From assembly GCF_018457165.1 (NCBI RefSeq), contig NZ_JAFMNX010000001.1, positions 248,001 to 312,000 of the forward strand: a stretch of 64,000 nucleotides of DNA, written 5' to 3'. This stretch comes from Tianweitania aestuarii (lineage in GTDB: Bacteria; Pseudomonadota; Alphaproteobacteria; Rhizobiales; Rhizobiaceae). The notes below the pieces were generated by a model. It saw only the letters and a program-made list of their open reading frames with translations. It was not told the DNA's origin and searched no databases. Both the position numbers and the translations under genes were made by a program. Positions 51,506-60,675 of this stretch are shown here, piece after piece (position 1 is the first letter of the stretch; each line of letters starts with the position of its first letter).

Positions 51506-52693
51506 TCAGGCAAACCAGTCCTGGAGGAAGCGTTCGTAGATCTTGGTGAGACCTTCAAGGTCGGACAAGGCGACGCGCTCATCCACCATATGCATGGTCT
51601 TGCCGACGAGGCCGAATTCCACGACCGGGCAATAATCCTTGATGAAGCGCGCATCCGACGTGCCACCGGACGTGGACAGAACGGGCTTGGCACCGGTCAC
51701 GGCCTCGATCGAACCGGACAAGGCGGCAATCAGCTTCTCGTCACGGGTAAGGAAGACGTGGCTTGGCCGGTCGGTCCAGGCGAGATCGAAGGAAACGGGA
51801 TCTTCCTTGCCGGGGCGCAGCCGCAGGTCTTCGGCAGCACGATCGAGCCGGTTATGCACTTCGGCCTGCAGGCTTTCGGCGCTCCAAGTGTCGTTGAAGC
51901 GGATGTTGAAGGATGCGATGGCGCGCGCCGGAATGACGTTGGTGGCACGGTTGCCGACATCGATCGTGGTGATTTCCAGATTGGTTGCCTGGAAGTCGGT
52001 TGTGCCTTCATCGAAGGCGGGATCGAGCAGGGCATCGCACAGCGTGACGAGGCCGCGAACCGGATTGTCGGCGAGATGGGGATAAGCGGCGTGGCCCTGG
52101 CGGCCATGAACGGTGATCGTGCCCGAGATCGAGCCGCGCCGGCCGATCTTGATCATGTCGCCGAGCGCGTCGGGATTGGTCGGCTCGCCAACAATGGCGG
52201 CATCCCAGGTCTCGCCCTTGGCGGCCGCCCATTCGAGCAGCTTGCCCGATCCGTTGATGGACGGGCCTTCCTCGTCGCCGGTGATCAACAGCGAGACCGA
52301 GCCCTTAGGTGCGCCATGGCGCTCGATGTGACGGGCAAGGGCTGCCACGAAACAGGCGATGCCGCCCTTCATGTCGACGGCGCCGCGGCCATACATCTCG
52401 CCACCGGCAATGGCTGCCGCGAAGGGCGGATGCGTCCAGTCGGCTTCATCGCCCACCGGCACGACGTCGGTATGCCCGGCAAACATCAGATGCGGTCCGT
52501 TGCCGGACAAGCGCGCATAGAGATTTTCGACATCCGGCGTGCCGGCTTCCGAAAAGACCGGGCGTTCCACGCCGAAGCCCATCGGCGCGATCATGGCTTG
52601 AAGCGCGCTCAGCGCGCCGCCTTCTGCCGGCGTGACAGACGGGCAGCGGATCAGGGTTGCGAGATTGGCGACGGGATCAGTGGGCAGGCTCAT
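51506..52693 (-). CDS. dapE: Succinyl-diaminopimelate desuccinylase
   Basis: M20-family zinc hydrolase of the succinylase route to diaminopimelate and lysine. 395 residues. Metal ligands are visible in [10 protein letters not shown] (His), [10 protein letters not shown] (Asp), TGDEEGPS (Glu-Glu), VGEPTNPD (Glu) and KTMHMVDE (His). The ATG at 52693 follows a 67-base gap after the DUF805 gene; the longer frame is not family-like. It probably shares a transcript with dapD. Confidence 0.95.
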   Translation of the reverse strand: MSLPTDPVANLATLIRCPSVTPAEGGALSALQAMIAPMGFGVERPVFSEAGTPDVENLYARLSGNGPHLMFAGHTDVVPVGDEADWTHPPFAAAIAGGEMYGRGAVDMKGGIACFVAALARHIERHGAPKGSVSLLITGDEEGPSINGSGKLLEWAAAKGETWDAAIVGEPTNPDALGDMIKIGRRGSISGTITVHGRQGHAAYPHLADNPVRGLVTLCDALLDPAFDEGTTDFQATNLEITTIDVGNRATNVIPARAIASFNIRFNDTWSAESLQAEVHNRLDRAAEDLRLRPGKEDPVSFDLAWTDRPSHVFLTRDEKLIAALSGSIEAVTGAKPVLSTSGGTSDARFIKDYCPVVEFGLVGKTMHMVDERVALSDLEGLTKIYERFLQDWFA

Positions 52694-52760
52694 AGACCGA
52701 TGGAATATGGAAGAGCCTGCCCGCCTGCAAGAGGCTGCCTGGTTGAAAGATGCAGGCGTG

Positions 52761-53132
52761 TCAGTTCGGCAGATTGGTGGTCGGGCCGAACCGGTTTTCA
52801 CCGGGCGTGCCTTTCAGGATGCACAAGGCGATGAAGGCAAAGAAGTTCAGGATTGGCACGAACATGCTGACGGCCCAAAAGCCGGGCTGATCCATGTCAT
52901 GAAGGCGCTTGGCGGCAAGCGCTGCCTGGCACCAAAGCGACACGAACACGACAACAGCGAGGATCGTGCTCCAGAAATCCAGACCCCGCGCCAGTTCCTG
53001 GGCGATGCTGACGCGATACAGCACGAACATCGTGACCACCACCATCGCAAGGCCGCCGAGAAGAAAGGCCTTGCGATTGATGCGGCCACGAAAGCCGAAA
53101 AACAGCCAGAGAATAGAGGCGTCGCTGCCCAT
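52761..53132 (-). CDS. DUF805 membrane protein
   Basis: 123 residues with three or four helices and DUF805 motifs: [17 protein letters not shown] at the start, [14 protein letters not shown], and [13 protein letters not shown] near the end. Family function is unknown. The ATG shares one base with the dapD stop (TGATG), so it is translated with dapD. The dapD-DUF805-dapE order appears in other rhizobia to my recollection, suggesting a stable association. Confidence 0.87.
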   Translation of the reverse strand: MGSDASILWLFFGFRGRINRKAFLLGGLAMVVVTMFVLYRVSIAQELARGLDFWSTILAVVVFVSLWCQAALAAKRLHDMDQPGFWAVSMFVPILNFFAFIALCILKGTPGENRFGPTTNLPN

Positions 53133-53986
53133 CACGCGCGCAGCAACTCGTTGATGGATGTCTTGGAGCGGGTCTTTTCATCGACGCGCTTGACGATCAC
53201 GGCGCAGTAAAGAGCCGGGCCGGGCTCGCCATTGCCCATCGCCTTGCCGGGCAGGGCGCCTGCGACAACCACCGAATAAGGCGGCACTTCGCCATAGGTG
53301 ATCGAACCGGTTTCGCGGTCCACGATCTTCGTGGACTTGCCGATGAAGACGCCCATGCCAAGGACGGATCCCTCGCGGATGATGCAGCCTTCCACGACTT
53401 CGGAGCGCGCGCCGATGAAGCAGTTGTCTTCGATGATGGTGGGGCCAGCCTGCATCGGCTCCAGCACGCCGCCGATGCCCACGCCGCCCGACAGATGGAC
53501 GTTCTTGCCGATCTGGGCGCAGGAGCCGACGGTTGCCCAGGTGTCGACCATCGTGCCTTCACCGACATACGCGCCGAGATTGACAAAAGACGGCATCAGG
53601 ATCGCGCCCGGTGCAACGAAAGCGGAGCGGCGCACGATGGCGCCGGGAACGGAGCGGAAGCCGGCTTTCTCGAATTCGTTGGCGCTCCAGCCGTCGAACT
53701 TGGATGCGACCTTGTCCCACCACACGGCTTCGCCCGGACCACCCCGGATGATCTCCATCGGGTTGAGGCGGAATGACAGGAGCACGGCCTTCTTCAGCCA
53801 CTGGTTGACGGTCCAGGAGCCGTCGGCCTGACGCTCGGCGACGCGGGCTTCGCCGCGATCAAGCAGATCGAGCGCTTCATTCACGGCCTCGCGAACGGGG
53901 CCGCGCGTTTCTATATGAACGGTGTCGCGGGCCTCGAAAGCCTGTTCGATCGTGGTTTCAAGACCCGACAAGTCGGCTTTCGTCAT
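53132..53986 (-). CDS. dapD: Tetrahydrodipicolinate N-succinyltransferase
   Basis: First step of the succinylase branch of diaminopimelate synthesis. 284 residues: an N-terminal helical domain, then a left-handed beta helix of hexapeptide repeats ([36 protein letters not shown]) and the C-terminal [16 protein letters not shown]. First gene of the dap operon. A 176-base region up to the divergent LOG gene presumably holds its promoter. Confidence 0.95.
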   Translation of the reverse strand: MTKADLSGLETTIEQAFEARDTVHIETRGPVREAVNEALDLLDRGEARVAERQADGSWTVNQWLKKAVLLSFRLNPMEIIRGGPGEAVWWDKVASKFDGWSANEFEKAGFRSVPGAIVRRSAFVAPGAILMPSFVNLGAYVGEGTMVDTWATVGSCAQIGKNVHLSGGVGIGGVLEPMQAGPTIIEDNCFIGARSEVVEGCIIREGSVLGMGVFIGKSTKIVDRETGSITYGEVPPYSVVVAGALPGKAMGNGEPGPALYCAVIVKRVDEKTRSKTSINELLRA

Positions 53987-54162
53987 GGCGTCAACTCCGT
54001 TACACCAGCCCTATGAAAGACGCTGGCACTGGTTCTGCAGGAAGGCGCGCGGAACCTATGGCAAGGCACAACAAGGGTCAATCACGCGCATGCCCGCAGG
54101 GTGGCGCTATCCAAAACAAGCGGTTCAACCAGCGAAACCGCAGCAAAGGCTAGAACGAGACG

Positions 54163-55026
54163 ATGACGCCCAAAGAAAATGCGGGTTGGACCGCGCTTGC
54201 CCATTCCGATGAAGATCTGCAGCGGATGAAGTCCACCCCGGACACGCCTCAAACGCGTGCGCCGAGCTTCCGCCTTGCCTGGAACGATCAGGACTTCCTC
54301 ACCAAGCGCGATCTGCGCTCCGTTCGCCTGCAGCTGGAATTGCTCAAGCCGGAAATGATCCTGGCGGAAGCCGGTATCTGCTCGACCGTGATCCTGTTCG
54401 GCGGCGCGCGAATTCCCGAACCGGGTGGCGACGCCTGGGCGGCCAAGAACGAGACGCAGAAAGCCAACCTGCTCGCCAACGCCAAATACTACGAGGAAGC
54501 GCGTGAGTTCGCGCGGTTGGTGTCGCAGCATTCTGCGAGCTACGATCATACCGAATATGTCGTGGTGACAGGTGGCGGCCCAGGCGTGATGGAAGCGGGC
54601 AACCGTGGTGCGGCGGATGTCGGCGCGCCCTCGATCGGCCTCAACATCGTGTTGCCGCATGAACAAGCACCCAACCTTTATGTGACGCCGGAGCTTTGCT
54701 TCAACTTCCATTATTTCGCTGTTCGCAAGATGCATTTCATCATGCGCGCCAAGGCGGTTGCCGTGTTCCCCGGCGGTTTCGGCACGATGGACGAACTGTT
54801 CGAAACGCTGACGCTGATCCAGACCGGCCGCATGGAGCGCGTGCCGGTTATCCTGTTCGGCAAGGAGTTCTGGAAGAACGCCGTCAACATCGACTATCTG
54901 GCCGAACAAGGCACGATCTCGCCCAATGACGGCGATCTGCTGACCTTTGTGGATACGGCACAGGAAGCGTGGTCCGTGATCAGCGATTTCTATAAAGATG
55001 AAGACAAGGAACGAGCCGCGGAATAA
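54163..55026 (+). CDS. LOG-family predicted nucleotide phosphoribohydrolase
   Basis: 287 residues with the lysine-decarboxylase-like Rossmann fold of LOG proteins. TGGGPGVMEAGNRGA (136-150) and PGGFGTMDELFE (203-214) carry the phosphate-binding and catalytic Arg/Glu region. LOG enzymes release cytokinin-type bases from riboside monophosphates, or act on common nucleotides. An N-terminal extension of about 70 residues makes it longer than plant-type LOG (about 190), matching the longer TIGR00730-type bacterial form. Substrate unknown. It is alone on its strand. Confidence 0.85.
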   Translation: MTPKENAGWTALAHSDEDLQRMKSTPDTPQTRAPSFRLAWNDQDFLTKRDLRSVRLQLELLKPEMILAEAGICSTVILFGGARIPEPGGDAWAAKNETQKANLLANAKYYEEAREFARLVSQHSASYDHTEYVVVTGGGPGVMEAGNRGAADVGAPSIGLNIVLPHEQAPNLYVTPELCFNFHYFAVRKMHFIMRAKAVAVFPGGFGTMDELFETLTLIQTGRMERVPVILFGKEFWKNAVNIDYLAEQGTISPNDGDLLTFVDTAQEAWSVISDFYKDEDKERAAE

Positions 55027-55078
55027 GAACCCGCGCGCTTGGTGGGCCTGTTTGCCAAACGGCAAGGCTTTCTTCACC

Positions 55079-55103
55079 GGAACCAGGCTTGGTGTCCGGC
55101 ATT
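55079..55103 (+). promoter_or_regulatory. Candidate EcfG-type promoter of the 61-codon gene
   Basis: GGAAC, 16 bases, CATT, 28 bases before the start codon at 55131. The EcfG consensus is GGAAC-N16/17-CGTT. Confidence 0.48.
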
Positions 55104-55130
55104 GGCCCTTTGGTAGAAGGAAAGGTTTCG

Positions 55131-55316
55131 ATGTCTGAAGGAACGAACCGGGATAGCGGGTCAACCGGCCGGCAGGATGGCGAACACAGCGCTTCGGCCG
55201 ATCGCAAGGCCGAACCAGCCCCGTCTTATGGCCGCAGCCGCGGCCTGCATCCGCAAACGCGCGAAGCTTTGGCGCAAGCCGTAAAGCGCGCGGCCACGCA
55301 GTTCAAGCGGCGCTGA
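55131..55316 (+). CDS. Small hydrophilic protein, function unknown
   Basis: 61 residues, hydrophilic and probably disordered for the first half (Ser/Gly/Asp/Glu-rich), with a basic helix at the end (ALAQAVKRAATQFKRR). There is no signal or membrane segment. AAGGAAAGG before the ATG is a good ribosome site, and a promoter candidate of the stress type is upstream. This supports it being a real gene despite its size. Its stop lies 11 bases from the convergent HAD gene. Confidence 0.62.
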   Translation: MSEGTNRDSGSTGRQDGEHSASADRKAEPAPSYGRSRGLHPQTREALAQAVKRAATQFKRR

Positions 55317-55326
55317 TCAGCGCCGT

Positions 55327-56034
55327 TCAGTCGAGCTGAGGCAGCAGATCCCGCAGAAAGCTGCCGAGATCGTCGGTGACGAAATCGACGTCATCCGTTT
55401 GGTCGGGATCGCGCTCCCAGACTTCCGCAAAGGTCGGCTCGAAATTGTTGGGCACGATCAGCACCGTGGTCATGCCCATAGCCTTCGGAACATGGAGGTT
55501 GCGCGCGATGTCCTCGAACATCGCGGCATTGCTGCCTGCGATCTTGTGCAGGCCGACAAAGGCGTCATAGGGCTTGCGATCGGGCTTGGGTGTCAAACCG
55601 CCGGCCACGATGTCGAAGATATCCTCGAAATGCTCGAGAATGCCGAGCTGGGTCGCGGTGCGTTCGGCATGGCGGCGATCGCCATTGGTGAAGATGAACT
55701 TGCGCCCCGGCAGCGCCTTGATGGCTTCGCCGAGATCGGGATCGGGCTTCAGCCCGGAATAATCGATGTCGTGCGCCTTGGCGAGGAAGTCGTCGGGATC
55801 GATGTCATAGCGCGCCATCAAGCCGGCGAGCGTCGTGCCGTAGTCGCGATACAGATCCTTCTGCAGCTTGCGCGCTTCGTCACGCGGCAGGTTTACGAGC
55901 GCCTGCACATAAGCTGTCATGTTCACGTCGACCTGCGCAAACAGGTTCGAGTGATGCGGGTAAAGCGTGTTGTCGAGATCAAACACCCAGTCACGGATGT
56001 GGGCGAAGCGGGCGGGATCGGGCTGTGTGGACAT
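55327..56034 (-). CDS. Pyrimidine 5'-nucleotidase (HAD superfamily)
   Basis: 235 residues. The HAD motif I DLDNT is at 19-23 (Asp19, Asp21), motif II is TNGDRR in FIFTNGD, with the late VAGGLTPKPDRKPYD and FEDIARNLHVPKAMG carrying Lys and Asp. It matches the SDT1/TIGR01993 pyrimidine 5'-nucleotidase group, which dephosphorylates UMP/CMP and analogues. In related genomes it stands near dapD, as here. Single gene. Confidence 0.9.
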   Translation of the reverse strand: MSTQPDPARFAHIRDWVFDLDNTLYPHHSNLFAQVDVNMTAYVQALVNLPRDEARKLQKDLYRDYGTTLAGLMARYDIDPDDFLAKAHDIDYSGLKPDPDLGEAIKALPGRKFIFTNGDRRHAERTATQLGILEHFEDIFDIVAGGLTPKPDRKPYDAFVGLHKIAGSNAAMFEDIARNLHVPKAMGMTTVLIVPNNFEPTFAEVWERDPDQTDDVDFVTDDLGSFLRDLLPQLD

Positions 56035-56146
56035 GGGGGATGTCTAGCCGAACAAGCCGCCGCCTGAAAGCCGCATCTTCGCTGGCCCAAGACCTTGCCG
56101 CCGAAACGCCTTGCCGATCGGCCGGGCGTGGGACTAGGGGTGGCTC

Positions 56147-57052
56147 ATGGAACTCTGGATCCCCATCACGCTCGTCGCGGCCTTTTTGCAGAACCTGCGC
56201 TCGGTCGGGCAGAAGCATCTCAAGGCGTCGATGGGAACGCTCGGCGCAACCTTCGTGCGCTTCGCCTTCGGTTTGCCCTTCGCGCTCGTCTTCGTGGCCA
56301 TTCTGCACTGGGGCATGGATATGCGGCTGCCCGCTCTCAACGGCAGCTTCGTTTTGTGGGCCAGTCTGGCAGGGGGCAGCCAGATCCTGGCGCAGTTCCT
56401 GCTGATCCACCTGTTTTCCTTCCGCAACTTCGCGGTGGGAACCGCTTATTCGCGCACCGAACCGGCGCAGGCCGCCTTGTTTGGCCTCCTGTTTCTGTCT
56501 GAAACGATCAGCTTCGGCGTGCTGGTGGCGATCGCAATCTGCGTCATCGGTGTGATGCTGATTTCGGTTGCACATACGCCGGTCAACCCGCGCTCGCTCG
56601 TCACCTCCGTGTTCCAGAAGACTTCGCTGATCGGCCTTGCTTCCGGCATGGGGTTCGGCGTTGCCGCCGTTGGCTACCGCGCCGCGTCCTTGTCACTAGG
56701 CGGGCCGAATTTCATGATGCAGGCAGCGGTGACGCTCGTTTTCACGCTCACCATGCAAACGCTGGTGATGTTTGCCTGGATGATCTTCGTTGATCGCGGC
56801 GAATTCGAGCGGATGCGCCGGGCCTGGAAGCCCGGTCTATTCGTGGGCGCAACGGGCGCCACCGCATCCTTCGGCTGGTTTTCGGCCATGACCCTGCAGC
56901 AGGCCGCCGTGGTGAAGGCGCTGGCGCAGGTGGAAATGATCTTCGCCTTTGCGGCGGCCGTGTTCTTCTTCCGCGAGAAAATCAACCGACTGGAAGTCGC
57001 CGGCTGTTTCCTGATCGTAGCGGGGATCGTGGTGCTGGTGCTGTTGGGCTGA
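56147..57052 (+). CDS. EamA/DMT-family transporter
   Basis: 301 residues, ten predicted helices in two five-helix halves, typical of drug/metabolite transporters. RTEPAQAALFGLLFLSE and QVEMIFAFAAAVFFFREKI are the equivalent EamA segments of the two halves. The substrate cannot be told. The ATG at 56147 gives an immediate first helix. Its stop is three bases from the convergent DUF2442 gene end. Confidence 0.87.
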   Translation: MELWIPITLVAAFLQNLRSVGQKHLKASMGTLGATFVRFAFGLPFALVFVAILHWGMDMRLPALNGSFVLWASLAGGSQILAQFLLIHLFSFRNFAVGTAYSRTEPAQAALFGLLFLSETISFGVLVAIAICVIGVMLISVAHTPVNPRSLVTSVFQKTSLIGLASGMGFGVAAVGYRAASLSLGGPNFMMQAAVTLVFTLTMQTLVMFAWMIFVDRGEFERMRRAWKPGLFVGATGATASFGWFSAMTLQQAAVVKALAQVEMIFAFAAAVFFFREKINRLEVAGCFLIVAGIVVLVLLG

Positions 57053-57055
57053 AGC

Positions 57056-57316
57056 TCAGGCCGCGTGCTCGCTTTTGCGAGGCCGTGTGCGATCGCCACG
57101 CCCCTCCAACAGCCCTTCAACCAGGATGTCTTCGTCGAGATCTTCCCAATGCAGCCCGCGCGTACTGAGCGTAACAGCTTCGCGCTGCGACTGTGACGCC
57201 TTGAGAAGACGGGGGAACCAGGCAAGCGGAACGCCGATCACGCGACCATCCGACAAGGACACCCAGAAGCTGTCCTCATCAAACCTGACCTCAGTTGCTT
57301 TCACCAAAGAACGCAT
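57056..57316 (-). CDS. DUF2442 protein
   Basis: 86 residues with the DUF2442 pattern: FWVSLSDGRVIGVPLAWFPRLLKA, then LHWEDLDEDILVEGLLEG. The ATG at 57316 overlaps the end of the DUF4160 gene by 26 bases; a TTG 15 bases upstream is less likely. DUF2442 and DUF4160 genes are very often adjacent, and the pair has been suggested to be toxin-antitoxin-like, without proof known to me. It is the last gene of the argB-DUF4160-DUF2442 string. Confidence 0.82.
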   Translation of the reverse strand: MRSLVKATEVRFDEDSFWVSLSDGRVIGVPLAWFPRLLKASQSQREAVTLSTRGLHWEDLDEDILVEGLLEGRGDRTRPRKSEHAA

Positions 57317-57542
57317 TCCACTCGCTCGCAATCAATTGCCGACGATGGGTGATCAATTCGATCAACTCACGCAAGGTTCTCGCGCTGTAGCCATCATTAT
57401 ACGCGACGGAGACTTCAGGCCAAAGCCAGAATTTGGCATCAAGTCCGTCTTTGAGCGCGTGAACATGCATCGGCTCACGAGGGTCGCCTTCGTTCGAATA
57501 GAACAGGAACCGAAATCCCTTGTGTCGGAAGACGACCGGCAT
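57291..57542 (-). CDS. DUF4160 protein
   Basis: 83 residues with the family pattern FYSNEGDPREPMHVHAL near the start and LRELIELITHRRQLIASEWNAFF at the end. The His-x-His (HVHA) could bind metal. It begins four bases after the argB stop, so it is read with argB. Paired with DUF2442 by a 26-base overlap, which means coupled translation. Confidence 0.84.
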   Translation of the reverse strand: MPVVFRHKGFRFLFYSNEGDPREPMHVHALKDGLDAKFWLWPEVSVAYNDGYSARTLRELIELITHRRQLIASEWNAFFGESN

Positions 57543-57546
57543 GGTC

Positions 57547-58431
57547 TCACGGCACGATCAGCGTGCCGGCACCGTGTTCGGTGAAGAGTTCCAGCAGCAC
57601 CGAATGGGCGGTCTTGCCGTTGAGGATGACGACGCCCTGAACGCCGCGCTTGATGGCGTCGATGCAGGTTTCGACCTTGGGGATCATGCCGCCCGAGATC
57701 GTGCCGTCTTCGATCAGCCGCAGCGCTTCCGCCACCGTCAGTTCGGGGATCAGGTTCTTGTCGGCATCGAGAACGCCTGGCACGTCGGTCAGGAACAACA
57801 AGCGCTTTGCCTGCAGCGCGCCGGCGATGGCGCCCGCGAAAGTGTCGGCGTTGATGTTGTAGGTGTTGCCGTCGCGTCCCGGCGCCACCGGCGCAATCAC
57901 GGGGATCATTTCGGAACGGGCGAGGAGGTCGAGCAGCGTGCGGTCGACTTCAACCGGTTCGCCGACAAAGCCGAGATCGAGCAGTTCGGTTTCGCCCGTT
58001 GCCGGGTTGCGATGGGTTTTGGCCGCCTGTTCGGCGAACACCATGTTGCCGTCCTTGCCGGACAGGCCGATCGCCCACTCGCCTTCCTTGTTGATGAGGG
58101 CGACGATTTCCTTGTTGATCGAACCGGCCAGAACCATCTCGACGACTTCAACCGTTTCCTTGTCGGTCACGCGCAGGCCGCCGCGGAATTCCGACTGGAT
58201 GCCGAGCCGCGTCAGCATGGAGCCGATCTGCGGACCGCCGCCATGCACCACGATCGGGTTGACGCCCGATTGCTTGAGCAGGGCGATGTCGCGCGCAAAG
58301 GCCTGGCCGAGCGCTGCGTTGCCCATGGCATGGCCGCCATATTTCACGACAACGGTCTTGTTTTCGTAGCGCTGCATGTAGGGCAGGGCTGCCGAAAGAA
58401 GACGGGCCTGCTCTTCGGGATTGTTATCCAT
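57547..58431 (-). CDS. argB: Acetylglutamate kinase
   Basis: Second step of arginine synthesis, phosphorylating N-acetylglutamate. 294 residues. [25 protein letters not shown] and [14 protein letters not shown] are amino-acid kinase motifs, and [22 protein letters not shown] is the arginine-pathway signature. In many rhizobia argB directly follows engB; here about 2.8 kb lies between them. The DUF4160/DUF2442 pair follows on the same strand. Confidence 0.95.
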   Translation of the reverse strand: MDNNPEEQARLLSAALPYMQRYENKTVVVKYGGHAMGNAALGQAFARDIALLKQSGVNPIVVHGGGPQIGSMLTRLGIQSEFRGGLRVTDKETVEVVEMVLAGSINKEIVALINKEGEWAIGLSGKDGNMVFAEQAAKTHRNPATGETELLDLGFVGEPVEVDRTLLDLLARSEMIPVIAPVAPGRDGNTYNINADTFAGAIAGALQAKRLLFLTDVPGVLDADKNLIPELTVAEALRLIEDGTISGGMIPKVETCIDAIKRGVQGVVILNGKTAHSVLLELFTEHGAGTLIVP

Positions 58432-58476
58432 CGTGATGCTCTGTTTCGCGTGACCGTTGGGAGCGGCTTCTAGCCT

Positions 58477-58501
58477 TGAAACCGCAGGCGATCAAACCGT
58501 T
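58477..58501 (+). promoter_or_regulatory. Possible ECF-type promoter before the SigK-like gene
   Basis: TGAAAC, 15 bases, CGTT, about 90 bases before the sigma gene. The -35 box equals the one before the fasciclin gene, but the spacing is two shorter than usual, so this is speculative. Confidence 0.2.
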
Positions 58502-58589
58502 CTGTAATTGTCATGGTGGATGCCGAGCGGCGTTGCCAAAAAGCATAGTGGCTCTATAAATACCTCATGCGCCTTCAGGACCTTGGCGG

Positions 58590-59129
58590 ATGACGCCACA
58601 AGACATCACCAAGCTCATTGTTCGGACCTCGATGCGGGATCGGGAGGCGTTTGATCTTCTTTACCGCAACACGTCCGCGAAACTTTTCGGCGTTTGTCTG
58701 CGTGTCTTAGGTGATCGTGCGGAAGCCGAAGAGGCGCTTCAGGAAGTTTTCGTCAAGATCTGGACCAAGGCGGATCGTTTTGCGGTTTCCGACCTGAGCC
58801 CGATTTCATGGCTGGTTGCGGTTGCGCGCAATCATGCGGTGGACCGGGTGAGGGGACGCAAGCACAAAACGACCGACATCGACGCGGCACTCGACGTGGC
58901 TGATCCCAGCCCGACGCCGGAAGCCATGGTCGTCGCCGGCGGACAGCGCGAGCAGGTGTATGTCTGTCTCGATGAGCTGGAAGCGGATCGTGCGGCGGCT
59001 GTTCGTGGGGCCTATCTCGATGGCGACAGCTATCTCGATCTGGCGGCGCGCCATAACGTGCCGCTCAACACAATGCGGACCTGGCTGCGGCGCAGCCTTA
59101 TGAAGTTGAGAGAGTGTCTGGAACGATGA
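58590..59129 (+). CDS. SigK-like ECF sigma factor
   Basis: 179 residues: sigma region 2 about 20-90 (EAEEALQEVFVKIWTKAD, SWLVAVARNHAVDRVRGR) and region 4 about 120-175 (AYLDGDSYLDLAARHNVPLNTMRTWLRRSL). The pattern, with the following RskA-type anti-sigma, places it in the SigK group of ECF factors. The TGA is overlapped by the ATG of the next gene. Its target is plausibly the adjacent fasciclin gene and itself. Confidence 0.88.
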   Translation: MTPQDITKLIVRTSMRDREAFDLLYRNTSAKLFGVCLRVLGDRAEAEEALQEVFVKIWTKADRFAVSDLSPISWLVAVARNHAVDRVRGRKHKTTDIDAALDVADPSPTPEAMVVAGGQREQVYVCLDELEADRAAAVRGAYLDGDSYLDLAARHNVPLNTMRTWLRRSLMKLRECLER

Positions 59130-59848
59130 GCGGCGCAGGCGAGATGGAGCGGGAACCGGAGGGCGACGACGTGCTCGCCGCCGAATATGTTCTCGGCCTC
59201 CAAACGGCTGAAGAACGCGCTGCTGCCCAGCGTCGCGTGGAGGAAAGCCGCGACTTCGCCCGTCTGGTGGACGGGTGGGAGATGCGGTTCTGGCCATTGG
59301 CCGCCGAATTTGTTGAAGTGACGCCGCCGGCCGGCATCAAGGCGCAGATCGACAGGCGGCTGTTTTCGTCGAGCGCGCCAGCCACTGTAAAGCAGGGCTC
59401 CGGCTTCTGGAGCAGCCTGGCCGTGTGGCGCACGCTGGCGCTTGGTTCGTTGGCCGCGCTCGTTGCCTTTGTGGCACTGCCCTTTATCGATCCGCCCGCT
59501 CCGCAAAGCCGCGAGCAGATGGTGGCATCGCTCGCCGCAGAAGGCAGCAATGTCCAGTATATCGTGATGTATGACAGCCAGACCGGCGAGGTCGGGCTTT
59601 CCCACCTGTCGGGTGAGCCTGCGACCGGTCGCGATTTCCAGCTCTGGGTCATCAAGGGAACGAACGCGCCCAAGTCCGTCGGCATCGTGCCGGGCGGCCA
59701 GACGGCGCGCATCGCTCTGCCCGACGCCATGACAAAGGCCATGGAAATCGGCGACGTTTTTGCGATCAGTGTTGAACCAGCCGGTGGTTCGCCCACCGGG
59801 CAGCCAACCGGACCGGTTGTTGCTGCTGGCGGTTTGACAGAAATCTAG
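59126..59848 (+). CDS. RskA-type membrane anti-sigma factor
   Basis: 240 residues. A cytoplasmic N-terminal sigma-binding domain (AAEYVLGLQTAEERAAA, DFARLVDGWEMRF), one membrane helix at about 99-121 (LALGSLAALVAFVALPF), and a periplasmic domain (QLWVIKGTNAPKSVGIVPGG) with the RskA C-terminal signature. Overlap with the sigma gene (ATGA) couples translation, the usual way to keep partners balanced. Release of the sigma presumably follows regulated proteolysis of this protein, as known in mycobacterial RskA. Confidence 0.9.
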   Translation: MSGAGEMEREPEGDDVLAAEYVLGLQTAEERAAAQRRVEESRDFARLVDGWEMRFWPLAAEFVEVTPPAGIKAQIDRRLFSSSAPATVKQGSGFWSSLAVWRTLALGSLAALVAFVALPFIDPPAPQSREQMVASLAAEGSNVQYIVMYDSQTGEVGLSHLSGEPATGRDFQLWVIKGTNAPKSVGIVPGGQTARIALPDAMTKAMEIGDVFAISVEPAGGSPTGQPTGPVVAAGGLTEI

Positions 59849-59866
59849 AATAAAAATTTGCGTGGG

Positions 59867-59893
59867 TGAAACTCACAGCGAAACATCCTCGTA
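59867..59893 (+). promoter_or_regulatory. Candidate ECF promoter of the fasciclin gene
   Basis: TGAAAC, 17 bases, CGTA, 48 bases before the start codon. GAAAC/CGTA-like boxes with 16-17 base spacing are typical for ECF promoters, so recognition by the adjacent SigK-like factor is plausible. Confidence 0.4.
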
Positions 59894-59941
59894 TTTCCCT
59901 GTACCTTGCCCAATAAAGGGAAAGTGAGAGGAGACTACAAG

Positions 59942-60493
59942 ATGCGTAAGATCACCGCTTCTATCATGACGGCTGCTGTTCTATTTGCCGGCACCGCCTT
60001 TGCGCAAGACAATCCGATGGTCGGCGGCGCTCCGATGTATGCTGAAAAGAACATCGTCGAGAATGCCGTTAATTCCAAGGACCACACCACGCTCGTTGCC
60101 GCAGTGAAGGCAGCCGGTCTGGTCGACACGCTTTCCGGCAAGGGGCCGTTCACCGTTTTCGCTCCGACCAATGCCGCTTTCGAAATGCTTCCGGCCGGCA
60201 CCGTCGACACGCTGCTGAAGCCTGAAAACAAGGAAAAGCTCACCAAGGTCCTGACCTGCCACGTCGTTGCCGCTGACGCGATGTCGTCGGCCATCGGCAA
60301 GATGATCAAGGACGATGGCGGCGAGCACGACGTGAAGACGGTTGGCGGCTGCGTGTTGAAGGCCAAGATGGACGGCGACAAGCTGACGCTGACCGACGAA
60401 AACGGTGGTGTCGCAACCGTGACCATCGCCGACGTGAAGCAGTCCAACGGTGTGATCCACGTGATCGACCACGTTCTTCTGCCAAAGATGTAA
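59942..60493 (+). CDS. Secreted fasciclin-domain (FAS1) protein
   Basis: 183 residues. Signal peptide 1-21 (AFAQ), then one FAS1 domain (about 38-182) with H1 box FTVFAPTNAAF (70-80) and H2 box VIHVIDHVLLP (171-181). Cys106 and Cys137 could pair. FAS1 domains mediate adhesion or bind ligands. It is the third gene in line after the sigma/anti-sigma pair, from which 93 bases with a promoter candidate separate it. Mycobacterial SigK controls the FAS1 proteins MPT70/MPT83. The ATG follows GAGGAG. Confidence 0.92.
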   Translation: MRKITASIMTAAVLFAGTAFAQDNPMVGGAPMYAEKNIVENAVNSKDHTTLVAAVKAAGLVDTLSGKGPFTVFAPTNAAFEMLPAGTVDTLLKPENKEKLTKVLTCHVVAADAMSSAIGKMIKDDGGEHDVKTVGGCVLKAKMDGDKLTLTDENGGVATVTIADVKQSNGVIHVIDHVLLPKM

Positions 60494-60550
60494 GCTTGTA
60501 AGGCTTCCTGATGCGCGCGGCTGTTTTGTAAGCTCGCCGCGCGCCCCTTG

Positions 60551-60587
60551 CCCTGCAGGCCGCCAATGGCCTTGCAGGGTTTTTTGT
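60551..60587 (+). terminator. Terminator after the fasciclin gene
   Basis: CCCTGCA pairs with TGCAGGG with a GGCC extension in the stem (one bulged base), followed by six T. It separates the fasciclin gene from msrB, so msrB has its own promoter in the remaining 90 bases or depends on readthrough. Confidence 0.83.
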
Positions 60588-60675
60588 GTTTCGCGTTATC
60601 CTCACCACATGAGAGGGGAGCGGCGAACACGCTGCGCGCATACGTGCCGTCCCCAATGCTTCAGCGAGGTGTCCC

